From: Bifidobacterium breve DSM 20213 = JCM 1192
GTDB taxonomy: Bacteria; Actinomycetota; Actinomycetes; Actinomycetales; Bifidobacteriaceae
Reading direction: 5' to 3'
Assembly (NCBI RefSeq): GCF_001025175.1
Contig: NZ_AP012324.1
Coordinates: forward strand, 1,612,001 to 1,676,000
Length of the DNA: 64,000 bases
Both the position numbers and the translations under genes were made by a program. Within the stretch, counting starts at the first letter, position 1, and each line of letters starts with the position of its first letter. Below the pieces are notes generated by a model. It worked only from the letters and a program-made list of their open reading frames with translations. It was not told the origin of the DNA and did not search any database. This document shows positions 18,683 to 29,958 of the stretch, one piece after another.

Positions 18683-20185
18683 TTATTCGCTGTGCCGTTC
18701 CTGCCATGATTTCGCGAGTTTGGCGGCAAACAACAGCATTGACCAGTTCTTCTTGTCGTTGTAATCAACACCGACCATCTGTGTCACTTTGTCCAGTCGG
18801 TTGTACAGGGTCTGCCTTCTGATGCCCAGTTGTTCGCACGCACCGGTTTTGCTGTCGAGATTGTCGAAGCAGGCGCACAAGGTGTCCAGCAGCATTGGCG
18901 AGGAGGCCACTTCAAAGCCGATGGTCTGCACGATAAGCATGCGCATCGCTGTATCCATATCCGCGGAGGCGACGAATCGGTCCACGAGCACGGACATCGT
19001 ACTCACGACCTGCCCATATGCCGGCTCTCTGGCTGCGATGCTGCGCAACACCGCAAACTCATCAATCAGAGTCACCGTGTCCAAGGCCACTCGGCCATGC
19101 ACTGCATAAATGCCGTCGCCTTCCAGCAATGCAAGCGCATCCATGCATCGGTGTCCGAAATCGGCGGCGCCACCGGTGGAATCGGCGGCGGAGCACCACC
19201 CCATCATCAGATCGCCTTCCAACATACAGGCGACGTCGCTTCCGGATTGCGCCTCGAACCGTTCGATCATGGCGGAGACGTGGTCAACGCCCTCCACCAC
19301 CGATCTGAATCGTAAAGCGAATGGCATATAGATGCACGACCCGGCAAAACCCAATGCTTCCAGCATCGCATGGGCTTCCTGGGCTTCATAGGTATTGACG
19401 TGCACACCATCAGCCGGCCCCATGCTCAGGTGCCTCATCATGCCCATGCGTGCGCCGCCGTCAATATATAAGGCGGCGACCGGTGCAACGATCTTGGCAA
19501 CGGCCTGCCGCATGGATTCGTCAAAGGTCATGGTTCGTTGGGTGATTTCCAGCGCGCCTACCGGTCGAGAGCGCCCCTCGAGGGCGATGACCATGCTGGG
19601 CTCGTTTCCGGTGTTGAACGCACGGCCAGCCCGCGCGGCCAGCAGACCGTCGCCGTCGAAGATGGCCACGCTTTCGCCGAACAACGCCGCAACGGTTTCC
19701 GCCACTGCTTCGATACTGCCGGTGTGGGACAGTCCCTCACGTAACGAAGTGGACATTGTGTCCACCTCTAATTGCAAGTGCATCTGCTCGTGCACGATAG
19801 CCGTATTGACACTCTGACAGATGTTGACAAAAGGTACGCGAGATTTCAGACCAATCAACGTCAACCCATGCAGCCTGGCCGCAGACACCAGTTCGTCCGG
19901 CATCCGCACCACACCCTCCACCAGTTCGACCACCAGAGCGGCGACACCAGCCTGTGCCAGGCTTGCTACATATTGCCCTAGCGTGCCGTACCAATCGGCG
20001 GCGAGCAGAGCGTTGCCCTCGATAATCAGCATCTCACCGCCCGAAAGGAAGCTGGAGACATCCTCTCGCTCGTTGGTAAACACCCATCGCACTGGCGTAT
20101 CGAGGTCTTTGCCTTCGACCTCCACCACAGGATCGGCTCGTTTGAACTGCGTGTTATGAAGCACACTGCGAATCGATACAGTCAT
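18683..20185 (-). CDS. PucR-family transcriptional regulator
   Basis: 500 aa. An N-terminal PucR domain (ligand-sensing, about residues 10-125), a GGDEF-like middle region, and a C-terminal PucR-type HTH: CEQLGIRRQTLYNRLDKV. Members control purine, allantoin, amino-acid or creatinine use and often respond to a pathway intermediate. ATG at 20185; the upstream GGGGGAATGG is a poor ribosome-binding site. It is divergent from the amidohydrolase gene (20328) and sits upstream of the transporter-creatininase pair, so it likely controls both directions. Confidence 0.85.
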   Translation of the reverse strand: MTVSIRSVLHNTQFKRADPVVEVEGKDLDTPVRWVFTNEREDVSSFLSGGEMLIIEGNALLAADWYGTLGQYVASLAQAGVAALVVELVEGVVRMPDELVSAARLHGLTLIGLKSRVPFVNICQSVNTAIVHEQMHLQLEVDTMSTSLREGLSHTGSIEAVAETVAALFGESVAIFDGDGLLAARAGRAFNTGNEPSMVIALEGRSRPVGALEITQRTMTFDESMRQAVAKIVAPVAALYIDGGARMGMMRHLSMGPADGVHVNTYEAQEAHAMLEALGFAGSCIYMPFALRFRSVVEGVDHVSAMIERFEAQSGSDVACMLEGDLMMGWCSAADSTGGAADFGHRCMDALALLEGDGIYAVHGRVALDTVTLIDEFAVLRSIAAREPAYGQVVSTMSVLVDRFVASADMDTAMRMLIVQTIGFEVASSPMLLDTLCACFDNLDSKTGACEQLGIRRQTLYNRLDKVTQMVGVDYNDKKNWSMLLFAAKLAKSWQERHSE

Positions 20186-20190
20186 ACAAT

Positions 20191-20297
20191 CTGTCCATTC
20201 CCCCGCGGAACACCGGTCGTTCCGGTTAACCTCACCGCAAAGCGTGCTGTTGACAATAACCTCAGTTGGTTACGCGGGCAGTCGGTTCACGTAACCG
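20191..20297. promoter_or_regulatory. Divergent control region between pucR and the amidohydrolase gene
   Basis: Contains CTGTCCATTCCCCC (20191-20204, shared with the MFS upstream region), a TTGACA -35-like box at 20251-20256, and the inverted repeat GGTTACG (20269-20275) / CGTAACC (20291-20297) close to the amidohydrolase start. These are candidate operator elements; no clear -10 box was found. Confidence 0.35.
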
Positions 20298-20327
20298 TTC
20301 GGCAACACACCAGTTGAAGGAGCGACG

Positions 20328-21650
20328 ATGACTACCACACTGTTCACCAACGCACATATCGCCACCGGAGAACCCGGCAGCACGGCTGCAAGCACCCTGC
20401 CATTGCAGGACATTCTCGTCACGGATGGTGTGTTCACCGCATTCGGCCCCGGACTCGCGCAACAATATGAGGCTCAGGGTGGTAATCTGGCGGCCATTGA
20501 GGTGGTCGATCTGGGCGGCAAACTTGTCTGCCCACCGTTCTGCGATACGCATCTGCATCTTGACTATGTGTTCACCGCACGCAAGCCCGGCGCGGTCAAC
20601 GAGAGCGGCACCCTGTTCGAAGGCATCCAACGTTGGAGCGAGACCAAATCCGATTTGACGGTTGACGAAATCAAGCAGCGTGCGAAAATCGGCATCAAGA
20701 AGGAAATGCTGCACGGCGTGCAGTTCATTCGTTCTCACGCCGATGTGACCGACCCGAAGCTGACTTCGTTGAAGGCGCTGCTGGAGCTTAAGGAAGAGCT
20801 GAAGGACACGGTCACCATCCAGATCGTCAGTTTCCCGCAGGAAGGCATGTACTCCTATGAGGGACCACACGGAGAATCGGGCGCTGATCTCGTGGAGGAA
20901 GGCCTCAAGATGGGCGCCGACTGCGTGGGCGGTATTCCCCACTTCGAACAGTGCCGCGAATTCGGCGAACATTCCATGCATACCGTGGTTGATCTGGCTT
21001 CGAAGTACGACAAGCTCATTGACGTGCATTGCGATGAGACAGACGATCCGAACTCCCGCTACGTGGAACTGCTGTCAGCACTGGCCTATAAGGCGGGCAT
21101 CGGTTCGAAGGTCACCGCCAGCCACACCTGTTCGCTGGGCTCGGCGGACAACGCCTACTTCTTCCATCTGACCAAACTGCTGAAGGCGGCGCATATTAAC
21201 TTTGCTTGCGCACCCACCGAGAATCTGTATTTGCAAGGGCGTCAGGACACGTTCCCCAAGCGTCGTGGCATTACACGTGTCAAAGAGCTCACCGAAGCCG
21301 GCATTAACGTGTCATTGGGTCAGGATTCAATGCAGGATCCGTGGTACCCGCTGGGCAACGGCAATATGATGCTCATTCTCGACTATGTGCTGCACCTGGC
21401 ACAGATGATGAGCTTCGAGGAAATCGATGATGCGCTGAAGTTCCTGACAATCAATGGCGCCACCACATTGGGAATGCGGGATAAGTACGGTCTGGAGACG
21501 GGCAAACCGGCGAACTTCATCGTGCTGGATGCCGATAACGTGTTCGACGCCGTGTATGAGCGCTGCTCGGTATTGCGTTCGGTGCGCGCCGGCCGCACGC
21601 TGTTCACCCGCGAGGAGACCGTCGATACCGGACTCGATCTGTTGCGCTAG
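20328..21650 (+). CDS. Cytosine-deaminase-like amidohydrolase
   Basis: 440 aa. Strong resemblance along its length to E. coli CodA: metal-binding THLHLD (H75, H77), SGTLFEGIQRWSE, QIVSFPQEG, DVHCDETDDPNSR, KVTASHT, LQGRQDT.PKRRGITRVKE and D333 in GQDSMQDPWYPLG. The metal site is intact. In CodA the residue after the metal Asp is a second Asp (D314 in E. coli, recalled) that contacts the base; here it is Ser334, and the preceding His is Gln. The substrate may therefore differ from cytosine, for instance creatinine or another cyclic amidine. ATG at 20328 with AAGGAG. Next to PucR, with the creatininase and transporter nearby. Confidence 0.85.
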   Translation: MTTTLFTNAHIATGEPGSTAASTLPLQDILVTDGVFTAFGPGLAQQYEAQGGNLAAIEVVDLGGKLVCPPFCDTHLHLDYVFTARKPGAVNESGTLFEGIQRWSETKSDLTVDEIKQRAKIGIKKEMLHGVQFIRSHADVTDPKLTSLKALLELKEELKDTVTIQIVSFPQEGMYSYEGPHGESGADLVEEGLKMGADCVGGIPHFEQCREFGEHSMHTVVDLASKYDKLIDVHCDETDDPNSRYVELLSALAYKAGIGSKVTASHTCSLGSADNAYFFHLTKLLKAAHINFACAPTENLYLQGRQDTFPKRRGITRVKELTEAGINVSLGQDSMQDPWYPLGNGNMMLILDYVLHLAQMMSFEEIDDALKFLTINGATTLGMRDKYGLETGKPANFIVLDADNVFDAVYERCSVLRSVRAGRTLFTREETVDTGLDLLR

Positions 21651-21666
21651 TCCGACGCATAAACAG

Positions 21667-21791
21667 AACTCCCCTTGACAGAGGAGCTGTCGCCAGAGGC
21701 GACTGAGGGGCAGACCACCGCTGCACATCATGTGTGCGCAGGGTCTACCCCTCAGTCAGCTTCGCTGACAGCTCCCCTGTCAAGGGGGAGC
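21667..21791. repeat. Long palindromic intergenic repeat, copy 3 (about 50-bp arms)
   Basis: The left half (21667-21717) reads CTCCCCTTGACAGAGGAGCT then GTCGCC...GACTGAGGGG; the right half (21740-21791) is CCCCTCAGTCAGCTTCGCTG then ACAGCTCCCCTGTCAAGG. The whole folds into one imperfect hairpin and sits between the convergent amidohydrolase and clpC genes, so it probably acts as a bidirectional terminator. Confidence 0.75.
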
Positions 21792-21806
21792 TATTTCCCA
21801 GACGGG

Positions 21807-24416
<2,610 letters not shown>

Positions 24417-24568
24417 GCTTGTCCTTCCTCAATTGACATTCCGTTTTACTCTACCGATTCACAGTGACGTTTATTCGCTGGATTCCATGAATTGCGCCGT
24501 GAGAGGAGAAGAAAAACGATATGCTGGTGCATAGATTCATCCTGTGATCGATGGAAGGGAGGCTCACC

Positions 24569-25532
24569 ATGAGCGAAACAACAACCAAGGCCGACATCGT
24601 TGTTGGCGTGGATGGTTCCGACGAGTCCTTTGCCGCATTGAAATGGGCGCTGAAGGAGGCCTCACTGACCGGACAGCATGTCAATGCCGTGTTCGGCTGG
24701 ACCCATTCGTGGGATATGGGTTCCGAACCGGACAGCGATGAAGCCTGGGCCAAGGTTCGTCACGACATCGCCAACGAGCTGAAGTCGTGGGTGGAGAAGG
24801 CCGCAGCCGGCATTGATTTTGATCCCGCGAATCTGAAGCTCACCTCGGTCAAGGCCACCGGCACCACCGCTTTGCTGCAGATCGGCAAGGATTCCCAGCA
24901 GATTGTGGTCGGACGCCGATCCTTAGGCCGTGTGGCACGCTGGTTCATGGGATCGCTGTCCGCATCGCTGGCGGAAACGGCCGAGGTCCCGGTCACGGTG
25001 GTGCGCGTCTCCGACAGTGAGGACGAAACGGTGACCGATGCCATCGCCAACGCGCTGACGCCGGACGACCAGACCGTGCATTTCGCCCAGCCCAAACCGG
25101 CTATCGAAGAGCACAGCCGCCCAGTGGTGGTGGGCGTGGATGGATCACAAGCTTCACGCCGTGCTTTCGAGTTTGCCCTCGATGACGCACAGCTGCATGG
25201 CGCGCCTCTGAATGTGATGTTCTGCTGGCAGTTGCGCGATCTGGGCGTTATCCCGGGCTATGAAAATGCCGTGGCACCGGTTGAAGCCGGGCAGCAGCGC
25301 GCCAGCAATACTTGCCAAGATGATGTCCGAGGTTGACATTCCTGAAGGAATCAAAGTCAGCACGAACGCTTTCCACATTCCTGCATCCAAGGGTCTGATT
25401 GCGGCTTCTCGGTATGCCCGTCATCTGGTAGTGGGTTCACGTGGCCTCTCCGGTCTCGATGCTCATTTCCTAGGTTCGGTGTCTCGCCAGATTGTGAACT
25501 TTGCCGAGTGCAACGTCACCGTCGTGCACTAA
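24569..25532 (+). pseudogene. Tandem-domain universal stress protein, frameshifted
   Basis: Two Usp domains are encoded, but in different frames. The first frame (ATG at 24569, GGGAGG upstream) covers domain 1, including its ATP-binding GRRSLGRVARWFMGS, and starts domain 2 (RPVVVGVDGSQASRRA), then runs to a stop at 25336. Domain 2 continues in the +1 frame (ILAKMMSEVDIP..., GSRGLSGLDAHFLGS) to a stop at 25532. The shift falls at about 25301-25312, where one base is extra or two are missing. Without it the product would be about 320 aa, the usual length of actinobacterial tandem Usp proteins. A genuine mutation or a sequencing error are both possible. Usp proteins bind ATP and aid stress survival. 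Confidence 0.8.
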
Positions 25533-25565
25533 TCGACCAACCAGCGGTTATCCAAAAAATCATCT

Positions 25566-25644
25566 CGAGAATTCTTTGCACTGACAGTTGCTCAATGCAA
25601 AGAATTCTCGTACAAAAGGCTTATTTCGAGAATTCCTTGCACTG
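25566..25644. terminator. Perfect 15-bp inverted repeat plus a third copy of the arm
   Basis: CGAGAATTCTTTGCA (25566-25580) and TGCAAAGAATTCTCG (25596-25610) are exact inverse copies with a 15-nt loop. A third arm-like copy, CGAGAATTCCTTGCACTG, follows at 25627-25644 in the same orientation as the first, allowing alternative pairing. It lies between the convergent usp and DUF3027 genes. There is no U-tract, so a terminator role is only likely by position. Confidence 0.5.
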
Positions 25645-25683
25645 GCAAAGCAGGTAAGACCTCCACAGTTGATTGCAGTCGAC

Positions 25684-26733
25684 TTACTTCTCGTCATCCT
25701 CTTCCGAATCGGACTTAGTCTGACGGAGTTTTTCGATCAAATCCACCACGGCTTCAAGTCCGGAAGTCACCTCTTCAGCGGTGTCCGCGGTCTCCGGTTC
25801 GTCGTCAACATCATCCTCGTCCTCACCATCATCAACGGTGTTTTCAAGGATGTCCTCTTCGGTGGCTTCGTCCGTGTCGGGGGCGGGGCTTTCGGTGGAG
25901 ATCAGTTGCTCGTCATCCGCCTCAGGCTTGTCGCTTTCATCCGCCTCATCATCAAGTTCTGCAGGCTCCTGCTTGCGAGGCCGGTGGGCCACCACATCGA
26001 TGTGCAGGTCATCAAAAGCGGGATTGGCCTGCACCCACAGACGGCTTGGCTCCGGAGGTTCAATCTCGGAATGCTCGCCGCAGCCATGGTCCAGTGAGAC
26101 CACACGGCCATCATCCGGGCTCCACTTGTTCGCGCATACGCCGAACAAACGGTCGAGCTCGCCCTTAAGCGGCACGAAGAAGCCACAGGTGGAACACAGA
26201 TTGCCTTCGGCCGTCTTGGTGCTCAGCGCCTTTGGCCCACGAGGACCTTCGTACCAGCGCTTGGCAGCCTGTGCGCGGCCCAATGAGCTCAATACATGGC
26301 GACGGGTGAGACGAAACACCTCCACTGCGTCATTAACATCCTGCAGGGATGATTCCTGGACCTCGCCATCTTCGATACGCTCGTCATCCGGATTGGTGCC
26401 GATGGAATCGGTGGGAGACAGGTCGGTGGGCTCAAGACGGTCTTTCCACGGAATCCACTTGGGCGGCATCAGCGCGTCTTCGGTCGGAATCAGGGAGGAC
26501 TCGTTCACCGTCCACGAATCCAATTCCTCATCGTGATACAGCGTTACCGACCACTGCCATCCCTCGTATCCGCGAATGTTCGCGACGAAACGAAAATCGG
26601 TGACATGATCTTCAAGCTCATTGGCGACGACAAAGTCACCCACCTGATCAGGCTCGTCGGCCACTTCAAGCAGCACGGCCCGTGCAATGGCATGAGGATC
26701 CGGTGTCACGGCGGTTTCGATGGTGTCAGTCAT
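25684..26733 (-). CDS. DUF3027 domain-containing protein
   Basis: 349 aa. The N-terminal and middle parts match the actinobacterial DUF3027 family (YEGWQWSVTLYHDEELDSW, ALMPPKWIPWKDRL), and a Cys pair (LCSTCGFFVPL) plus a later Cys/His could bind a metal. The last 100 or so residues are very acidic (Glu/Asp-rich) and probably disordered. Function unknown. It starts 8 bp after the cold-shock-domain gene, a pairing common in Actinobacteria, so the two are likely one operon. Confidence 0.85.
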   Translation of the reverse strand: MTDTIETAVTPDPHAIARAVLLEVADEPDQVGDFVVANELEDHVTDFRFVANIRGYEGWQWSVTLYHDEELDSWTVNESSLIPTEDALMPPKWIPWKDRLEPTDLSPTDSIGTNPDDERIEDGEVQESSLQDVNDAVEVFRLTRRHVLSSLGRAQAAKRWYEGPRGPKALSTKTAEGNLCSTCGFFVPLKGELDRLFGVCANKWSPDDGRVVSLDHGCGEHSEIEPPEPSRLWVQANPAFDDLHIDVVAHRPRKQEPAELDDEADESDKPEADDEQLISTESPAPDTDEATEEDILENTVDDGEDEDDVDDEPETADTAEEVTSGLEAVVDLIEKLRQTKSDSEEDDEK

Positions 26734-26741
26734 GGGTCACA

Positions 26742-27131
26742 TCAGTCCTGCACGTCGAATTGATCCGCCACGGCACGCAGCAGCGTGGCCAGCTTCTTGC
26801 TTTCGGCGGCGGAAGGGTAGCGATGGCGACGCAACGTGTTGCCGGCAGCGTCGAGCATCTTGATGAGGTCCTCGCAGATGGCGGCCATATCATCCGCCTT
26901 AGGACGAGTGGCCTTGACCAAGCTGGGGCTGGAGGCGATCAGCTTCACATCCATGGCCTGCGGGCCACGCCGACCGTCCACCACGGAATACTCCACCTTG
27001 GCCCCTTTGCGCAGCGTATTGACGCCAGTAGGCAGGGCCTGAGCCGGCAGGAACACGTCCTTGCCTTCCTCACTGGTGATGAAGCCATATCCTTTGGCTG
27101 CGTCAAACCAACGAACTCGACCGGTGGGCAT
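26742..27131 (-). CDS. Cold-shock-domain protein with C-terminal helical extension
   Basis: 129 aa. An N-terminal cold-shock domain (TGRVRWFDAAKGYGFITSEEG, then DVFLP) with the RNP1-like KGYGFI motif is followed by about 60 residues rich in charged helices that plain Csp proteins lack. Such proteins bind single-stranded RNA or DNA. ATG at 27131 with GAAGGAAGG; the frame is open 24 codons further upstream without family similarity. Operon with the DUF3027 gene. Confidence 0.85.
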   Translation of the reverse strand: MPTGRVRWFDAAKGYGFITSEEGKDVFLPAQALPTGVNTLRKGAKVEYSVVDGRRGPQAMDVKLIASSPSLVKATRPKADDMAAICEDLIKMLDAAGNTLRRHRYPSAAESKKLATLLRAVADQFDVQD

Positions 27132-27224
27132 TGCGAACCTTCCTTCAATCCTCAACAGTAATAATGAACTGAAGGAATAGTGTACCTCACAGGTCTTGAC
27201 CACACATCATGAGGCTGAGTCGTC

Positions 27225-29216
27225 TCACGATTTACGCTCACCGCCGAACCACGAGGACTTCTGCTTGGCTTCCTTGGTTTTGCCTGCGGTCTGTGCGGAT
27301 TGGGCGGCGGGCATCTGCTCGATGGGCAGCACCACGGTGAAGGTCAGGCCTCCCCCATCGGTGGCCGTGGCACAGATAAAGCCATGATGGGCCTTGACCA
27401 CAGACTGCGCGATGGCCATGCCCAGACCGGTGCCTCCCTTTTCACGGGCACGCGATGGGTCAGCCGTATAGAATCGTTCGAATATCTTTGGTCGGGATTC
27501 GTCCGGCACGCCAGGTCCATGATCCACAAATCGGAGCACGGCATACCGGTACCCAGTGCTCATCGATGCGCCTACTTCGGCGGCCTCTACGAAGCGGCGC
27601 ATTGACGTGTCGGTAGCCGGTAAACCGGAAAGCTGCTTCGGGTCAATAGCCGCCGGCATCACGCCAAGAGCAATCTCCGCGGATGAATCAATCGGCGTGT
27701 ATCGGTGAATATTGCCCACGATATTGGTCACCACCTGACGCAAACGCGAGGCATCGCCAGGCAGGGTGATGGTCGGCCAGTCACCCTCAGTAAGGCTCAA
27801 CGACGCCGGATGGTTCAGGTCACGGGCGGGCTCAAGCCCAATCAGCATACGGCCGATGGCACGGTCCGGATCGAGGGCGTGCAAATCATCAACGGCATCG
27901 GTAACTAGCGAGGAGAGTTTCACCGTGCCGGTCACATCGATGCCACGGCCCTCATCAAGCCGGGCCAGAGACAGCAAATCTTCGACAAGCACGGTCATAC
28001 GCTGACTGGAACGTTCGATGTGTTCGATGGATTCATCGGCACGATCCAACGCCCCAGGCATATCGCGTTGCATCTTATACAGTTCCGCATAACCATGGAT
28101 GGCGGCAAGCGGCGTGCGCAGCTCGTGACTGGCGTCGGAGACGAACCGCTTCATCTTGTCGGTGGTCTCTTCCTGCTCGTGGAAGCTGAGCTCTATTCGA
28201 GTCAGCATCGTGTTCAACGAAGCGGCCAGAGAGCCGACTTCCGTGTTCTCGGGAGCGGAAGGAATACGCTGGCTCAAATCACCGGCGGCAATCTTCGCGG
28301 CGGTTTTTTCCATGCGCTTCAGCGGGGTCATCGTGTGCTGGATGATCAATGTGGCCAGAGAACCACCAAGCAGCACCACGGCAATGCCGACCACGACGCA
28401 GTAACGGGAAAGCGTGCTGACGATGTCGATCTGATCGGACAAGGACAGGCCGATATACACCACGGCCCTCTCCTTGCCGTTTTCCGTGAACGTCATCGGC
28501 AGAATGCGCCACGGCGAACGCGCGGTACTCACCGCAGCATGATTGGCATTGGAGGAAGGATTGGACAGAATCGTGGTGACGGAATTCGAGGAGTTCGGAG
28601 CGCTCTTGGAACCCGAATTGCCGGCATCGTTGCCCGCGTCGTCTTGCGTGTTCGGATCGGTCTGCGGCTTGGTCGTATTGTTGGAATCCGAAGAATTGTT
28701 CTGTACCTGGACAACCTGCTTGACCACAGCCTGCGTGGTGAATGGCTGACCGAACGTGATGTCTGAGGTATCGCCGTCGGTGGGCAGCACCGGCACGGAG
28801 ACGATGCCGTCCTGCAGCTGAGGCATCAGCGGCGTGACCACCAGCGGGTTACCCTCATTATCCAACGTGCCGTCGGTGTATTGAATCTGCAGAAAGTACG
28901 AGTTTGGCCCGGCATTGTCGTTTTTGGCAAGCGTCACGATATTCTCGAACACCATCTGGCTCTGCGATTTGAGCTGGTTGTCGGTTTTGCTCAACATATA
29001 GTTGCTCACCAACGCGCGGATGGAGAAGGAAATCACTGACACCCCGATCAGCAGCACGGCAATGGTGCAGGCCACAAGCTTGCTGCTCAGGGAGATACGG
29101 TCAAAATGGCCGAAGAACATGTTCTTCTTGCGATTGTGATGTTCTTTCATGCGTGCGACCGCCTCCGGGGCGGACGCAGGCATATTGGGCCGTGGCGACT
29201 TATCGGGCTCACTCAT
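27225..29216 (-). CDS. Sensor histidine kinase
   Basis: 663 aa. A short cytoplasmic N-terminus, a first transmembrane helix (about 48-70), an extracellular region of about 200 residues with a Ser/Asn/Asp-rich linker, a second helix, HAMP, HisKA with SHELRTPLAAIHGYAEL (phosphoacceptor His) and HATPase_c with N, G1 (VDHGPGVPD) and G2 (GGTGLGMAI) boxes. It would sense an envelope or external signal and phosphorylate the regulator encoded 10 bp upstream. ATG at 29216; the ribosome-binding site is weak. The architecture resembles TrcS/MprB-type kinases, but the signal is unknown. Confidence 0.9.
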   Translation of the reverse strand: MSEPDKSPRPNMPASAPEAVARMKEHHNRKKNMFFGHFDRISLSSKLVACTIAVLLIGVSVISFSIRALVSNYMLSKTDNQLKSQSQMVFENIVTLAKNDNAGPNSYFLQIQYTDGTLDNEGNPLVVTPLMPQLQDGIVSVPVLPTDGDTSDITFGQPFTTQAVVKQVVQVQNNSSDSNNTTKPQTDPNTQDDAGNDAGNSGSKSAPNSSNSVTTILSNPSSNANHAAVSTARSPWRILPMTFTENGKERAVVYIGLSLSDQIDIVSTLSRYCVVVGIAVVLLGGSLATLIIQHTMTPLKRMEKTAAKIAAGDLSQRIPSAPENTEVGSLAASLNTMLTRIELSFHEQEETTDKMKRFVSDASHELRTPLAAIHGYAELYKMQRDMPGALDRADESIEHIERSSQRMTVLVEDLLSLARLDEGRGIDVTGTVKLSSLVTDAVDDLHALDPDRAIGRMLIGLEPARDLNHPASLSLTEGDWPTITLPGDASRLRQVVTNIVGNIHRYTPIDSSAEIALGVMPAAIDPKQLSGLPATDTSMRRFVEAAEVGASMSTGYRYAVLRFVDHGPGVPDESRPKIFERFYTADPSRAREKGGTGLGMAIAQSVVKAHHGFICATATDGGGLTFTVVLPIEQMPAAQSAQTAGKTKEAKQKSSWFGGERKS

Positions 29217-29226
29217 GATGGCTGGA

Positions 29227-29958
29227 TTAGTTCTTCGGTTCGCGAATCATATAACCGATGCCGCGTTTGGTCTCGATCAGCGGCGTCACCTTGCGCTTGC
29301 CGCCTTCGCCATCGTCGACCTCGATGCCATCGACCTTCTTGCGCAGATACGAGATATACGATTCGACGATTGCGGCGTCACCGCCCCAGTCGTACTGCCA
29401 GACATGGTCTAGGATCTGCGCCTTGGACAGCACGCGGCCTTCATTGTCCATCAGGTAGCGCAGCAACTTGTATTCCGTGGGGCTTAAATCGATGGGCTGC
29501 CCGGCTCGCGATACATCATGCGAGTCCTCGTTAATCTCCAAGTCGGCCACACGAATAATCGGATCATCCTCAACCTGTTCGCGGGTGCGACGCAGAATCG
29601 CGCGGATACGGGCCACAACCTCCTCGAGGCTGAATGGCTTGGTCACGTAGTCGTCGCCGCCAACGGTAAGGCCCATGATCTTGTCCTGCGTGTCATCGCG
29701 TGCGGTCAGAAACAGTACGGGTGCGTCGATGCCCTCCTGACGGATGCGACGGGTTACGGTGAAGCCGTCAATGTCAGGCAGCATTACATCCAGCACGATG
29801 AGGTCGGGCTGTACCTTTTCGATGACTTCGATGGCTTCAGAACCGGAGGCCGCGGTGTTCACCTCGAATCCGGCAAAATGCAGCGAGGCGACGAGCAGTT
29901 CGCGGATGGAAGGTTCGTCATCAACAACAACAATCGATGCTTCAATAGGCTTACTCAC
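29227..29958 (-). CDS. OmpR-family response regulator
   Basis: 243 aa. Receiver domain with the acidic pair D13-D14, phosphoacceptor D57 (VLDVMLPD), T and K switch residues (FLTARDD, TKPFS), and a C-terminal winged helix (DLSPTEYKLLRYLM, then RGIGYMI). GTG start at 29958, overlapping the stop of the TPM-domain gene by 8 nt, with GGAG upstream. It is the partner of the downstream histidine kinase; the three genes probably form one transcript. Confidence 0.93.
   Translation of the reverse strand: MSKPIEASIVVVDDEPSIRELLVASLHFAGFEVNTAASGSEAIEVIEKVQPDLIVLDVMLPDIDGFTVTRRIRQEGIDAPVLFLTARDDTQDKIMGLTVGGDDYVTKPFSLEEVVARIRAILRRTREQVEDDPIIRVADLEINEDSHDVSRAGQPIDLSPTEYKLLRYLMDNEGRVLSKAQILDHVWQYDWGGDAAIVESYISYLRKKVDGIEVDDGEGGKRKVTPLIETKRGIGYMIREPKN

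Noticed and set aside
24417-24568. ClgR or HspR/HAIR operator upstream of clpC
   Set aside because: No clear CGC-N5-GCG or CTTGAGT-N7-ACTCAAG site; only partial matches such as TTCGCTGG.
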